From assembly GCF_007858535.1 (NCBI RefSeq), contig NZ_CP040174.1:62001-126000 (forward strand): a DNA stretch of 64,000 nt, written 5' to 3'. Each line of letters opens with the position of its first letter. The stretch's first letter is position 1. The notes beneath the pieces were generated by a model, which saw nothing but the letters and a program-made list of their open reading frames with translations, had not been told where the DNA came from and did not search any database. Shown in pieces: positions 30,983-39,463 of this stretch. Position numbers and translations under genes: made by a program. Source of the DNA: Arthrobacter sp. UKPF54-2 (GTDB taxonomy: Bacteria > Actinomycetota > Actinomycetes > Actinomycetales > Micrococcaceae).

Positions 30983-31224
30983 CGCCGGAGAAGGGCCCTG
31001 TTGACTCGGAAGCCACTCAGCCTGCGGAGCAGCCGCTGCTCGCCGTCGTCAAGGGCAAGCCGACGGCGGAGGAACTCGCGGCGCTGACCGCCGTCGTCCT
31101 TTCGCTCGGCAGCAGCGAGCCGGCCGCGCCGGAAAAACCGGGCGCCCGGCACTGGATCCGGCGGCAGCAGCTGCAGCTGGCACCGAAGCCCGGCCCGGGT
31201 TCGTGGAAACGCAGCCGCGGCTAG
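30979..31224 (+). CDS. Acyl-CoA carboxylase epsilon subunit
   Basis: The product is 81 aa. The signature [20 protein letters not shown] identifies the small actinobacterial AccE/PccE subunit that binds and stabilises the beta hexamer. The GTG start overlaps the beta stop as GTGA. The C-terminus ends WKRSRG, as often seen. It completes the beta-epsilon pair; the alpha subunit is 10.6 kb downstream. Confidence 0.88.
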   Translation: MTPEKGPVDSEATQPAEQPLLAVVKGKPTAEELAALTAVVLSLGSSEPAAPEKPGARHWIRRQQLQLAPKPGPGSWKRSRG

Positions 31225-31277
31225 AAAAAGTTCAGTAACCCTTTCATAACTGGCCCGGCCCGGCTAGTCTCGTTCGG

Positions 31278-32984
31278 GTGACTACCGAAACAACTGAGAA
31301 CACCACGCCCGACAGCCCGGGGGCGCGCCCGCAGACCGCGATCGACGCCGTCGCCGACGCCTTCACGGACACCCTGATCCGGCTCAACCCGAGTTTCGCC
31401 ACCGAACTCGGCCTGCCCGGCCACGAAACCGAGTACCCGGACTTCTCCCCCGCCGGGCACGAGGAGTTCGCCGCCGCCGCGCGCGAGGCCCTCGCCGCGC
31501 TGGAGGGGCTGGAGCCCGCGGACGACGTCGACGCCGTCACCCTGGACGCCATGCGCGAACGCCTGGGCCTGCAACTGGAGATCCACGAGTCCGGCTGGGA
31601 CCTGGCCGAGCTGAACAACATCGCCTCCCCGTCCCAGGAGATCCGCGCGATCTTCGACCTGATGCCGACCGACACGGCCGCGCAGTGGGATCACATCGCG
31701 GGCCGGGCGGACAACGTCGCGGACGCCCTGGACGGCTACATCGTGTCCCTGCGGACCGCCAAGGAAGCCGGCCGGGTGGCCGCTGCCAGGCAGGTGCGGA
31801 TCGTGATCGAGCAGGCCACCAAGCACACCGCGGAGGACGGCTTCTTCGCGAAGCTGGCCGCCGAGGCGAAGACCGCCGAGGGCCCGCTGCCCGAGGACGT
31901 GCAGTCCAAGCTCGACGCCGGCGCTGCCGCCGCCCGCGCCGCCTACGCCCGGCTGGCCGGGTTCCTGGAAGCCGAACTGCTGCCGGCCGCCCCGGAGAAG
32001 GACGCCGTGGGCCGCGAGCGCTACGCGCTGGCCTCCCGCTCCTTCCTCGGCGCCACCGTGGACCTTGAGGAGACCTACGCCTGGGGCGTGCAGGAACTCG
32101 ACCGGCTCATCGCCGAGCAGGAGCGGGTGGCCAACCAGATCCGCCCCGGCGCCACGATCGAAGAAGCCAAAGAGATCCTGAACAACGACCCGTCCCGCCA
32201 GCTCAAGGGCACCGATGCCCTCCGGGCCTGGATGCAGGAGCTCTCCGACAAGGCCGTGGCCGACCTCGCCGGCGTGCACTTCGACATCCCGGACGCCATG
32301 AAGACCCTCGAATGCAAGATTGCCCCCACCCAGGAGGGCGGGATCTACTACACCGGGCCGTCGGATGACTTCAGCCGTCCGGGCCGGATGTGGTGGTCCG
32401 TGCCGCCGGGAGAGGACACCTTCACCACCTGGGCCGAGACCACCACGGTCTACCACGAGGGTGTGCCAGGCCACCACCTGCAGGTCGCCACCGCCACCTA
32501 CCGCCGCGAACTGCTGAACAAGTGGCGGCGCAATGTCTGCTGGACCTCCGGCCACGGCGAGGGCTGGGCACTGTACGCCGAGAAGCTCATGCAGGAACTG
32601 GGCTACCTGAAGGATCCGGGGGACCACATGGGCATGCTCGACATGCAGCGCATGCGGGCCGCCCGGGTGGTCTTCGACATCGGCGTCCATCTGGAGCTGC
32701 AGGTGCCCGAGCGTTGGGGGTCGGGCACCTGGACTCCGGACACGGGGTACGAGTTCCTCAAGCAGAACCTTGCCATCAGCGAGGGCCAGCTGAAGTTCGA
32801 GTTCACCCGCTACCTCGGCTGGCCGGGGCAGGCGCCGTCGTACAAGGTGGGGCAGCGGCTCTGGGAGCAGATCCGCGCCGAGCTCGAATCCCGCCCGGGC
32901 TTCGACCTGAAGGCGTTCCACACCAAGGCGCTGAACATGGGGTCCGTGGGGTTGGACACGCTGAAGCGGGCGCTCCTGGGGTAG
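31278..32984 (+). CDS. DUF885 family protein (putative metallopeptidase)
   Basis: The product is 568 aa. It is helical through most of its length with the family zinc-type motif YHEGVPGHHLQ followed by GHGEGWALYAEKLMQELGYL. DUF885 proteins resemble gluzincin peptidases, but no substrate is established for this group. No signal peptide is seen, so it is cytosolic. GTG 31278 has TAGTCT seven bases upstream and no ribosome site, which suggests a leaderless mRNA. Confidence 0.85.
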   Translation: MTTETTENTTPDSPGARPQTAIDAVADAFTDTLIRLNPSFATELGLPGHETEYPDFSPAGHEEFAAAAREALAALEGLEPADDVDAVTLDAMRERLGLQLEIHESGWDLAELNNIASPSQEIRAIFDLMPTDTAAQWDHIAGRADNVADALDGYIVSLRTAKEAGRVAAARQVRIVIEQATKHTAEDGFFAKLAAEAKTAEGPLPEDVQSKLDAGAAAARAAYARLAGFLEAELLPAAPEKDAVGRERYALASRSFLGATVDLEETYAWGVQELDRLIAEQERVANQIRPGATIEEAKEILNNDPSRQLKGTDALRAWMQELSDKAVADLAGVHFDIPDAMKTLECKIAPTQEGGIYYTGPSDDFSRPGRMWWSVPPGEDTFTTWAETTTVYHEGVPGHHLQVATATYRRELLNKWRRNVCWTSGHGEGWALYAEKLMQELGYLKDPGDHMGMLDMQRMRAARVVFDIGVHLELQVPERWGSGTWTPDTGYEFLKQNLAISEGQLKFEFTRYLGWPGQAPSYKVGQRLWEQIRAELESRPGFDLKAFHTKALNMGSVGLDTLKRALLG

Positions 32985-32995
32985 GCCGGGCCTGT

Positions 32996-33045
32996 TGCAG
33001 CGGCACGGCCGCCTTCCTCCTGCAGCGGCACGGCCGCCTTCCTCC
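32996..33045. repeat. Tandem duplication of a 25-bp unit
   Basis: The unit beginning TGCAGCGGCACGG occurs at 32996-33020 and again at 33021-33045 without mismatch. The second unit runs into the 46-bp dispersed repeat, sharing six bases. This lies between the DUF885 gene and the next transporter and has no coding content. Confidence 0.8.
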
Positions 33046-33085
33046 GCGTGCTCGCTCGTTCCTCGCTTAGACGCACGCTTCCGGA
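33040..33085. repeat. 46-bp dispersed intergenic repeat, copy 2
   Basis: This copy is identical in all 46 bases to 16377-16422 and in the same orientation. It lies 56 bp downstream of the DUF885 stop. The rest of the 296-bp gap (33086-33280) holds an AT-richer stretch and the start region of the transporter, with nothing else recognised. Confidence 0.75.
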
Positions 33086-33280
33086 AGACTGCCGCGCCAC
33101 TGCCCGCTCCCCCCGGCCTGCAAGCGAGACAATCGCCACACCGCGGGCTGGAATAACTTCATAAACGGGCAGTCTTTCGGCGCATTTGCGGGGTTTCTGC
33201 AGGCGCTGGCCAATTCGGGGTGCGTAATATTTCTCAACGTTCGTTCGTCGTGTTATGTGCGGCGGTCCTAGCGTGTTCGG

Positions 33281-34726
33281 GTGACCACTCAGACAAGCAC
33301 CCCCGCAACCGCAGGAAAGCCCGGTTTCCAGCTGCCCAAATGGGCCGGCTCTTTTGGCTTCCAGATCATCGCCGCGCTGATCGTCGGCCTGGGCCTTGGC
33401 CTGCTCGCCAAGTACACCGGCAGCACCAAGACCAACCCGAACGCCCTCGGCGCCACCCTGCAGACCATCGGCTCGAGCTACGTCTCGCTGCTGCAGACCG
33501 CCGTCGTTCCCCTCATCTTCACCGCCGTCGTCAGCTCCATCTCCAACCTGCGCGCCGTTTCCAACGCGGCCCGGCTGGCCTGGAACACCCTGCTCTGGTT
33601 CGCGATCACCTCGCTGATCGCAGTGCTGATCGGCATCGGCCTGGGCGTGCTGCTGCAGCCGGGCGCCGGCACCGGCATCACCCAGCAGGCCAAGTACGCC
33701 GGCAAGTCCGGTGACTGGTGGGCCTTCCTGGTCGGCCTGTTCCCCAAGAACTTCCTGGGCCTCGGGGCGAGCACCACCATCACCGACGGCGTGGCCACCA
33801 CCGCCGTGAGCTTCAACGTGCTGCAGATCCTCGTGATCGCGATCGCCGTCGGCATCGCCGCGCTCAAGGTGGGCAAGGCCGCCGAGCCGTTCCTGAACCT
33901 CAACGCCTCCGCCCTGGCCGTAATCCAGAAGGTTCTCTGGTGGATCATCCGGATCGCCCCGCTGGGCACCGTGGGCCTGATCGGCAACGCCGTGGCCGTC
34001 TACGGCTGGGACACCATCGGATCCCTCGGCAAGTTCACATTCGCCATCTACGTGGGCCTGGCGCTCGTGCTGTTCGTGGTCTACCCGGTCCTGGTCCGCA
34101 CCCACGGCCTGTCCATCAAGCAGTATTTCTCCGGCGTGTGGCCGGCCGTGCAGCTGGCCTTCGTCTCCCGCTCCTCGGTGGGCACCCTGCCGCTGACCCA
34201 GCGCGTGACCGAGCGCTCCCTGGGCGTGCCCCGCGCCTACGCCTCCTTCGCCGTGCCGCTGGGCGCCACCACCAAGATGGACGGCTGCGCCGCGATCTAC
34301 CCGGCCATCTCCGCCATCTTCGTGGCCCAGTTCTTCGGCATCCAGCTGGACTTCAGCCAGTACCTGCTGATCGCCCTGGTCTCCGTGCTGGGCTCCGCCG
34401 CGACCGCCGGCACCACCGGCGCCGTCGTGATGCTGACCCTGACGCTTTCCACGCTGGGACTGCCGCTGGCCGGCGTCGGGCTCCTGCTGGCGATCGACCC
34501 GATCCTGGACATGGGCCGCACCGCGGTCAACGTGGCCGGCCAGGCCCTGGTTCCCACCATCGTGGCCAAGCGCCAGGGCATCCTCGACGAGGCGCTCTAC
34601 AACGCCCCGCGCAACGGTGACCCGTTCGCCGACGACGCCGTTGACGCTTCGGCCGACGCTTCCCTTGACGCCGACGCCGACGCCCCGGCTCCCGCCGGGC
34701 GCGAACTGGCGGACGCGAAGGCCTAA
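33281..34726 (+). CDS. Dicarboxylate/amino acid:cation symporter (DAACS family)
   Basis: The product is 481 aa, similar to GltP and DctA. Membrane segments begin at about residue 20 (GFQIIAALIVGLGLGLLAKY). The family motifs are SRSSVGTLPLTQRV (serine-rich hairpin), GATTKMDGCAAIYPAISAIF and DPILDMGRTAVNVAGQALVP (DMxRTxxNV). It imports C4-dicarboxylates or acidic/neutral amino acids with protons or sodium. A hydrophilic Asp/Ala-rich tail ends the protein. GTG 33281 has TAGCGT six bases upstream. Confidence 0.92.
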   Translation: MTTQTSTPATAGKPGFQLPKWAGSFGFQIIAALIVGLGLGLLAKYTGSTKTNPNALGATLQTIGSSYVSLLQTAVVPLIFTAVVSSISNLRAVSNAARLAWNTLLWFAITSLIAVLIGIGLGVLLQPGAGTGITQQAKYAGKSGDWWAFLVGLFPKNFLGLGASTTITDGVATTAVSFNVLQILVIAIAVGIAALKVGKAAEPFLNLNASALAVIQKVLWWIIRIAPLGTVGLIGNAVAVYGWDTIGSLGKFTFAIYVGLALVLFVVYPVLVRTHGLSIKQYFSGVWPAVQLAFVSRSSVGTLPLTQRVTERSLGVPRAYASFAVPLGATTKMDGCAAIYPAISAIFVAQFFGIQLDFSQYLLIALVSVLGSAATAGTTGAVVMLTLTLSTLGLPLAGVGLLLAIDPILDMGRTAVNVAGQALVPTIVAKRQGILDEALYNAPRNGDPFADDAVDASADASLDADADAPAPAGRELADAKA

Positions 34727-34768
34727 GCAACTGGCCTAAGGGCCCAGGCACTCGCCCTGGCGCCAAAG

Positions 34769-34809
34769 AAAAGAGCAGTCCCCGGGAATGTCCCGGGGAC
34801 TGCTCTTTT
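34769..34809. terminator. Bidirectional rho-independent terminator
   Basis: A perfect 19-bp stem (34769-34787 with 34791-34809) and 3-nt loop begins with AAAA and ends with TTTT. It serves both the symporter gene on the plus strand and the secreted-protein gene on the minus strand. Confidence 0.95.
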
Positions 34810-34826
34810 GCCTGTGCCAGGCGGGG

Positions 34827-35402
34827 CTAGTGGCCGCCGCCGCCAATAACGCCCTTCTCCACGGCCTTGGTGACCGCGTCGGCCTCGGCCTGGGTCAGCG
34901 TCCCATCGCTGACGGCCTTGTCCAGCCTGGTCTTCAGCGCCGCGGCGTGCTCCGCCTGCTCGGCGGTGCGCAGCTCCTCGAGGGCCGCGGTGACCTTGGC
35001 CTCGTCGATGCCGAGCGACGCGGCCAGGGACTTGGCCAGCTCCGCCTCCATGGCGGCGCGGTCGGGCTTAGTGCCTTCAGCCGGCGGGGTGGTGGGCTTG
35101 TGGGCGTCCCGGAAAGCCTTCAGGGCCTCGGTGACCTTGGCTTCGTCCACTCCGAGCTTGGTGGCCAGCTCGGAGGCCCTCGCGCCGCCGAAGCCGCCGC
35201 GTTCCCCGCCGTGGCCGTGGCCGCCGCGCATGCCCATGCCGTCACCCGGCGTGGTGCTGCCGTCCGCCGGCGCGCTGGAGCTGGCGCTGGGGGCGGGGGT
35301 CGGCGTCGTGGTGGCGGAAGCCATCCCGGCCAGTCCGAGGCCGGCGCCCAGGGCGAGGGCCGTGGCCGAAACGCCGAGCGTGATTCTCTTGGTACGTGAC
35401 AT
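34827..35402 (-). CDS. Secreted protein with two LGVDEAKV repeats
   Basis: The product is 191 aa. The N-terminus is a Sec signal peptide (RTKRITLGVSATALALGAGL, cleavage probably after ASA). A Thr/Pro/Ser- and Gly/His-rich linker with HGHGG follows. Two copies of a helical unit then appear: SELATKLGVDEAKVTEALKA and KSLAASLGIDEAKVTAALEE. The end is TLTQAEADAVTKAVEKGVIG. Such repeats are common in actinobacterial exported proteins of unknown role; the histidine-rich part could bind metal (inference). AGGAGA precedes ATG 35402. Confidence 0.7.
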   Translation of the reverse strand: MSRTKRITLGVSATALALGAGLGLAGMASATTTPTPAPSASSSAPADGSTTPGDGMGMRGGHGHGGERGGFGGARASELATKLGVDEAKVTEALKAFRDAHKPTTPPAEGTKPDRAAMEAELAKSLAASLGIDEAKVTAALEELRTAEQAEHAAALKTRLDKAVSDGTLTQAEADAVTKAVEKGVIGGGGH

Positions 35403-35592
35403 GTGATGTCTCCTGGATCTGCCGTGCGGTGACGGCTCCGTTCTGATGTTGCTGCGCTGTCTCTTTCAAGACGTGCCTTCAGTCTGCTCCGGCGGGCTCG
35501 GCTGGAGCTGTTCGGAACCTTTCATCTTGCTGTGAAAGATTCCGAGTCGGCTTTTCCGTTGCCACCGCCGGCAATATGGCTAGGCTCAGGAC

Positions 35593-36003
35593 ATGCTGAT
35601 CGTCACCTCGAACGACATCCCCGGCCACCGGATCGACGCCGTCTTCGGCGAGGTCATGGGACTGACCGTCCGCGCGCGGGACATCGGGGGCCAGGTGGTG
35701 GCGGGGCTGCGGTCGCTGGCCGGCGGCGAGCTCCGCGAACTGACCCAGGTCCTCTACGAGAGCCGGCAGGAGGTGATGGCGCGGATGGTCGCCGAGGCCG
35801 CGCAGCGCGGCGCCAACGCGATCATCGCGATGCGGTTTGACACGGCGCACATGGCCAACAACTGGACCGAAATCTGCGCCTACGGCACGGCAGTGTTCGC
35901 GATTCCCCTTGGCGAGGGCGAGGCCGGCGCCACCGGCCAGTCCGTGCAGCTCGTGTCGCAGCCCGGTGGCGGCGCCGGCTCCAGCCCCAGCCCCAGCTTG
36001 TAA
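35593..36003 (+). CDS. YbjQ/UPF0145 family protein
   Basis: The product is 136 aa. The conserved core is MLIVTSNDIPGHRIDAVFGE, then LRSLAGGELRELTQVLYESR and GANAIIAMRFDT, the typical YbjQ heavy-metal-binding-domain layout. The biochemical role of the family is not established; it forms ring-shaped pentamers in known structures. The last 25 residues are a Gly/Ser/Pro tail. ATG 35593 has TAGGCT six bases upstream. Confidence 0.88.
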   Translation: MLIVTSNDIPGHRIDAVFGEVMGLTVRARDIGGQVVAGLRSLAGGELRELTQVLYESRQEVMARMVAEAAQRGANAIIAMRFDTAHMANNWTEICAYGTAVFAIPLGEGEAGATGQSVQLVSQPGGGAGSSPSPSL

Positions 36004-36014
36004 AGTTGCCCGGA

Positions 36015-36041
36015 GTGCAAACATGCACATAGTGTAAGCAC
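36015..36041. promoter_or_regulatory. Candidate TetR operator overlapping the tetR/MMPL promoter
   Basis: GTGCAAACATGCAC (36015-36028) is an inverted repeat of GTGC/GCAC. GTGTAAGCAC (36032-36041) is a second, similar half-pair. The -10-like TAGTGT at 36030-36035 lies inside. Binding of the downstream TetR protein here would block its own promoter. Confidence 0.55.
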
Positions 36042-36761
36042 ATGCCCTCACCTGAACTTTCCGGGCCCGACGTCGGCGCCGCTGCCGGGGCCGCCGGTCC
36101 GTCCCGGCGCGAGCTCAACAAGGCGGCCACGCGCCAGGCCATCACCGAGGCGGCCCTCGGCCTGCTCCGTGCCAACGGCCCGGGCAACTTCACGGTGGAG
36201 AACATCGCCGACGCCGCCGGCATCTCCAGGCGCACCTTCTTCAACTACTTCTCCAGCACCGAGGCCGTCATTGCCTCGGTAACCCACGGCTTCCTGGACA
36301 CGGCGCTGCAGCAGTTCCGGCTCCGCCCGGCCAACGAGCCGATCCTGGAATCCGCCCGCGCCGCGCTGGTTGAACTCGCGGACCCCATGACGGTGGCGCC
36401 GCTGGCCGAGCTCTACAGCCTGGGCCAGTCCAACCCGCAACTGAACCGCTCCGAGCTCGAAGCCTGGGACCACTGCACCGACGAGATCATCGACGCCGCC
36501 CGGGTGCGCTTCGCACAGCGCACCGGCGCCGAGGTGGACGAACTGTACCTGCGCGCCCTCGCCGGCTCGGTGATCTCGTGCGGCAAAGCGGCCATGGACG
36601 TCTGGTTCGCCCGCTGTGGGGGCTCCCTTTCCCCCGAATCGCTCTCCACCCTGCGCCAACTCCTGATCGACTCCATGAGCCTGCTCGGCTCCGGATTCTC
36701 CTCCCCGGCAGCCGCTCACGCCGCCACTCCCACCGCCGCCCCTTCCCCAGATCGGTTCTGA
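36042..36761 (+). CDS. TetR-family transcriptional regulator
   Basis: The product is 239 aa. The helix-turn-helix is clear: NKAATRQAITEAALGLLRAN, FTVENIADAAGISRRTFFNY. The C-terminal ligand domain is variable and gives no ligand. ATG 36042 lies six bases after TAGTGT with no ribosome site, so the mRNA is probably leaderless. One base separates its stop from the ATG of the MMPL transporter, so it most likely represses this efflux operon. Confidence 0.88.
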   Translation: MPSPELSGPDVGAAAGAAGPSRRELNKAATRQAITEAALGLLRANGPGNFTVENIADAAGISRRTFFNYFSSTEAVIASVTHGFLDTALQQFRLRPANEPILESARAALVELADPMTVAPLAELYSLGQSNPQLNRSELEAWDHCTDEIIDAARVRFAQRTGAEVDELYLRALAGSVISCGKAAMDVWFARCGGSLSPESLSTLRQLLIDSMSLLGSGFSSPAAAHAATPTAAPSPDRF

Positions 36762-36762
36762 T

Positions 36763-39315
36763 ATGGCACTCCTGCTGTACCGCCTCGGCAAGTTCTCCTA
36801 CCGCCACCGCTGGCGCGTCATCTCGCTGTGGCTGGCCGTCATGGTCGCCGTCGGCGGCGCCGCGGCTGCCTTCCACGGCACCCTGTCCAACAACTTCCAG
36901 ATCCCGGGCACCGAAACCCAGCAGATGGCGGACAAGCTCAAGAAGGAGCTCCCGGCGTCCTCGGGCGGCTCGGCGAGCATCGTCTTCGAGGCCAACGATG
37001 CGCGGTTCAGCCAGGCCGGGCAGGACGCCGTTTCCGCCGCCCTCGCCAAGCTCAAGGCCATCCCCGACGTGCAGGGCACCGTTGATCCGTTCGCGACCCA
37101 GGCGCAGCTGGACAAGGCCGCCTCGGACCTCGCCGCCGGCGAGCAGCAGGCGGCCGCGGGCAAGGCCCAGCTGGCCAAGGCTGCCGCCGAGCTCGCCGCT
37201 GGCAAGGCCCAGCTGGCAGCTGCCGAACAGCAGATGACGGCGGCCGGGCTGCCGGCGGCCGCGATCGAGGCCCAGCTCGGCCAGCAGAAAGCCGCCCTCG
37301 CCGAAGGCCAGGCCAAGCTCGACGCCGGCACCAAGGACCTTGAGGCCGGCGACGCCAAGCTGGCCCTCGGCAAGCGCCAGCTGGAGGCCTCGCGGGGCCT
37401 GCGCTTCGTCTCCGAGGACGGCAAGGCCGCCATCGCCCAGGTCCAGTTCAAGACCTCCATCAACGGCCTGAAGCCCGAGGTGCGGCAGGAAGTCCAAGAC
37501 ATCGTCAAGCAAGTCTCCGCCGCTAACGTGACCGCGCTGCCCAGCAAGGAGATCAGCGAGGACATCTCGGAGATCTTCGGCACCGCCGAGATCATCGGCA
37601 TCGCCGTCGCGGCCCTGGTCCTGGTGGTCATGCTCGGCACCCTGATCGCGGCGGGCCTTCCCCTGCTGATGGCGCTCGTCGGCGTGGCCGTCGGCGTCGG
37701 CGGGACCTTCGCGCTCAGCAGCGCCGTGGACATGAGCTCCATCTCCCCCATGCTCGCCCTGATGCTCGGCCTCGCCGTCGGGATCGACTACTCCCTGTTC
37801 ATCGTCAACCGGCACCGCGGCCAGCTGCTCGCGGGGATGGACCCCGAGGAGTCGGTGGCGCTGGCCACCGGCACCTCCGGCAACGCCGTGCTCTTCGCCG
37901 GACTCACGGTGATCATCGCCCTCGCCGCCCTCGTGGTGCCGGGCCTGCCGTTCCTGGCCGTGATGGGCCTCTCGGCCGCCGCCACGGTGGCCGTCGCCCT
38001 CGTCGTTGCCCTGACACTGACGCCCGCCATCCTGTCCCTGGTGGGCCGCAGGCTCGTGTCCAAGCGGGCCTGGGCCAAGGCCGAGCGGCACAATGCGGCG
38101 CCGGACCACGCGAAGGAGGACCTGGCCAAGGACGAATACCGCAGCAGCCACGGCTGGGGCGGCGTTGTCACCAAGCACCCGTGGCTGGCGCTGCTGGCCG
38201 GTGTGGCGCTGCTGGGTGTGGTGGCGCTGCCCGCCAGCCAGCTCAGGCTCGCCCTGCCGGACGCCAGCTCCGAGCCGGTGGCCTCGCAGGCCTTCCAGGC
38301 CTACGACGTCACCAAGCGCAGCTTCGGCGAGGGCATGACCGGGCCGATCATCGTGGTCGGCGACCTGCCCGCGGGACTGAGCGACGCCGAGGCCAAAGCC
38401 AAGCAGTTCGACGTCGCGGACATCCTGCGCGGCACCAACAACGTGGCCGCCGCCGTGCCGCTGGCCCTGAGCGAGGACCGCCGCACCGCCGTCTTCCAGG
38501 TCCTCCCGAAGGAGGGCCCGGCCAGCGCCAGCACGGTCAAGGTGGTGGCCGAGCTGCGCGCCGAGAAGGACCGGATCAAGGACTCCACCGGGGTCGGCAT
38601 CGGCCTCACCGGCCAGACCGCGGGCAACGTGGACGTGTCCACCAAGCTCGGTGACGCGCTGCCGCCGTACCTGGCAATCGTCGTGGGGCTCTCGCTGATC
38701 CTGCTGCTGCTGGTGTTCCGCTCGATCGTGGTGCCGCTGCTGGCGACCGGCGGTTTCCTGCTCTCGCTTGCGGCCGCGTTCGGCGGCGTCGTCGCGGTCT
38801 ACCAGTGGGGCTGGCTGGGGACCGTGTTCGGCGTCGAGAACCCGGGCGCGGTGCTGAGCTTCCTGCCCATCATCCTGATCGGTGTGCTGTTCGGCCTCGC
38901 CATGGACTACCAGGTATTCATCGCCTCCGGCATGCGCGAGTCCTACATGCACGGCGAAACCGCCAGGCATGCGGTGCGCTCCGGTTTCAGCCACGCCGCC
39001 GCCGTGGTCACCGCCGCCGCGATCATCATGGTCAGCGTGTTCTCCGGGTTTATCTTCTCGCACCTGAACATGGTCCGGCCGCTGGGCTTCGCCATGGCCT
39101 TCGGGGTGCTGGTGGACGCGTTTGTGGTCCGGATGACGATTGTCCCGGCCGTGATGTACCTCCTCGGCAGCAAGGCCTGGTGGCTGCCGCGCTGGCTGGA
39201 CCGGATCCTGCCGGACGTCGACGTCGAGGGCGCCAAGCTGCGCCAGCCAGCGGTTTCGACGGCGGACGCCGCCGCCGAGCCCGAGGCTGAGCCGGAGCAG
39301 GTCGGCGCGCGCTGA
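36763..39315 (+). CDS. MMPL/RND-family transporter
   Basis: The product is 850 aa with the standard two halves, each with one membrane segment, a large extracytoplasmic loop and five more segments. Features include KFSYRHRWRVISLWLAVMVA at the start, LMLGLAVGIDYSLFIVNRHR in the first half and GVLFGLAMDYQVFIASGMRE in the second, carrying the membrane aspartates used for proton movement. The first loop (residues about 110-200) has a coiled coil with repeated AAGKAQLAKAAAEL units. Members export lipids, siderophores or drugs. It is co-transcribed with the TetR gene just upstream. Confidence 0.92.
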   Translation: MALLLYRLGKFSYRHRWRVISLWLAVMVAVGGAAAAFHGTLSNNFQIPGTETQQMADKLKKELPASSGGSASIVFEANDARFSQAGQDAVSAALAKLKAIPDVQGTVDPFATQAQLDKAASDLAAGEQQAAAGKAQLAKAAAELAAGKAQLAAAEQQMTAAGLPAAAIEAQLGQQKAALAEGQAKLDAGTKDLEAGDAKLALGKRQLEASRGLRFVSEDGKAAIAQVQFKTSINGLKPEVRQEVQDIVKQVSAANVTALPSKEISEDISEIFGTAEIIGIAVAALVLVVMLGTLIAAGLPLLMALVGVAVGVGGTFALSSAVDMSSISPMLALMLGLAVGIDYSLFIVNRHRGQLLAGMDPEESVALATGTSGNAVLFAGLTVIIALAALVVPGLPFLAVMGLSAAATVAVALVVALTLTPAILSLVGRRLVSKRAWAKAERHNAAPDHAKEDLAKDEYRSSHGWGGVVTKHPWLALLAGVALLGVVALPASQLRLALPDASSEPVASQAFQAYDVTKRSFGEGMTGPIIVVGDLPAGLSDAEAKAKQFDVADILRGTNNVAAAVPLALSEDRRTAVFQVLPKEGPASASTVKVVAELRAEKDRIKDSTGVGIGLTGQTAGNVDVSTKLGDALPPYLAIVVGLSLILLLLVFRSIVVPLLATGGFLLSLAAAFGGVVAVYQWGWLGTVFGVENPGAVLSFLPIILIGVLFGLAMDYQVFIASGMRESYMHGETARHAVRSGFSHAAAVVTAAAIIMVSVFSGFIFSHLNMVRPLGFAMAFGVLVDAFVVRMTIVPAVMYLLGSKAWWLPRWLDRILPDVDVEGAKLRQPAVSTADAAAEPEAEPEQVGAR

Positions 39316-39387
39316 CCGCAACCGGCTGAACCGACCCGCCTACTCGGACCGCCCTACGCGGACCCGATGCCCCGACGGTTCCCCTCC

Positions 39388-39425
39388 AGCCGCCCGCTGA
39401 TCTTTCCGGATCGGCGGGCGGCTTT
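39388..39425. terminator. Bidirectional terminator after MMPL gene
   Basis: AGCCGCCCGCTGATC (39388-39402) pairs with GATCGGCGGGCGGCT (39409-39423) with one G-T pair; TTT follows. It lies between the MMPL gene and the convergent HNH gene. Confidence 0.8.
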
Positions 39426-39463
39426 GTGGTGCCGGCAGGGCTATCCGTGGTGGACGCCGCCAC

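Noticed and set aside
36487..39321. 944-codon minus-strand frame opposite the MMPL gene
   Set aside because: Antisense shadow rich in His, Gln, Arg and Gly; the plus strand encodes a full transporter.
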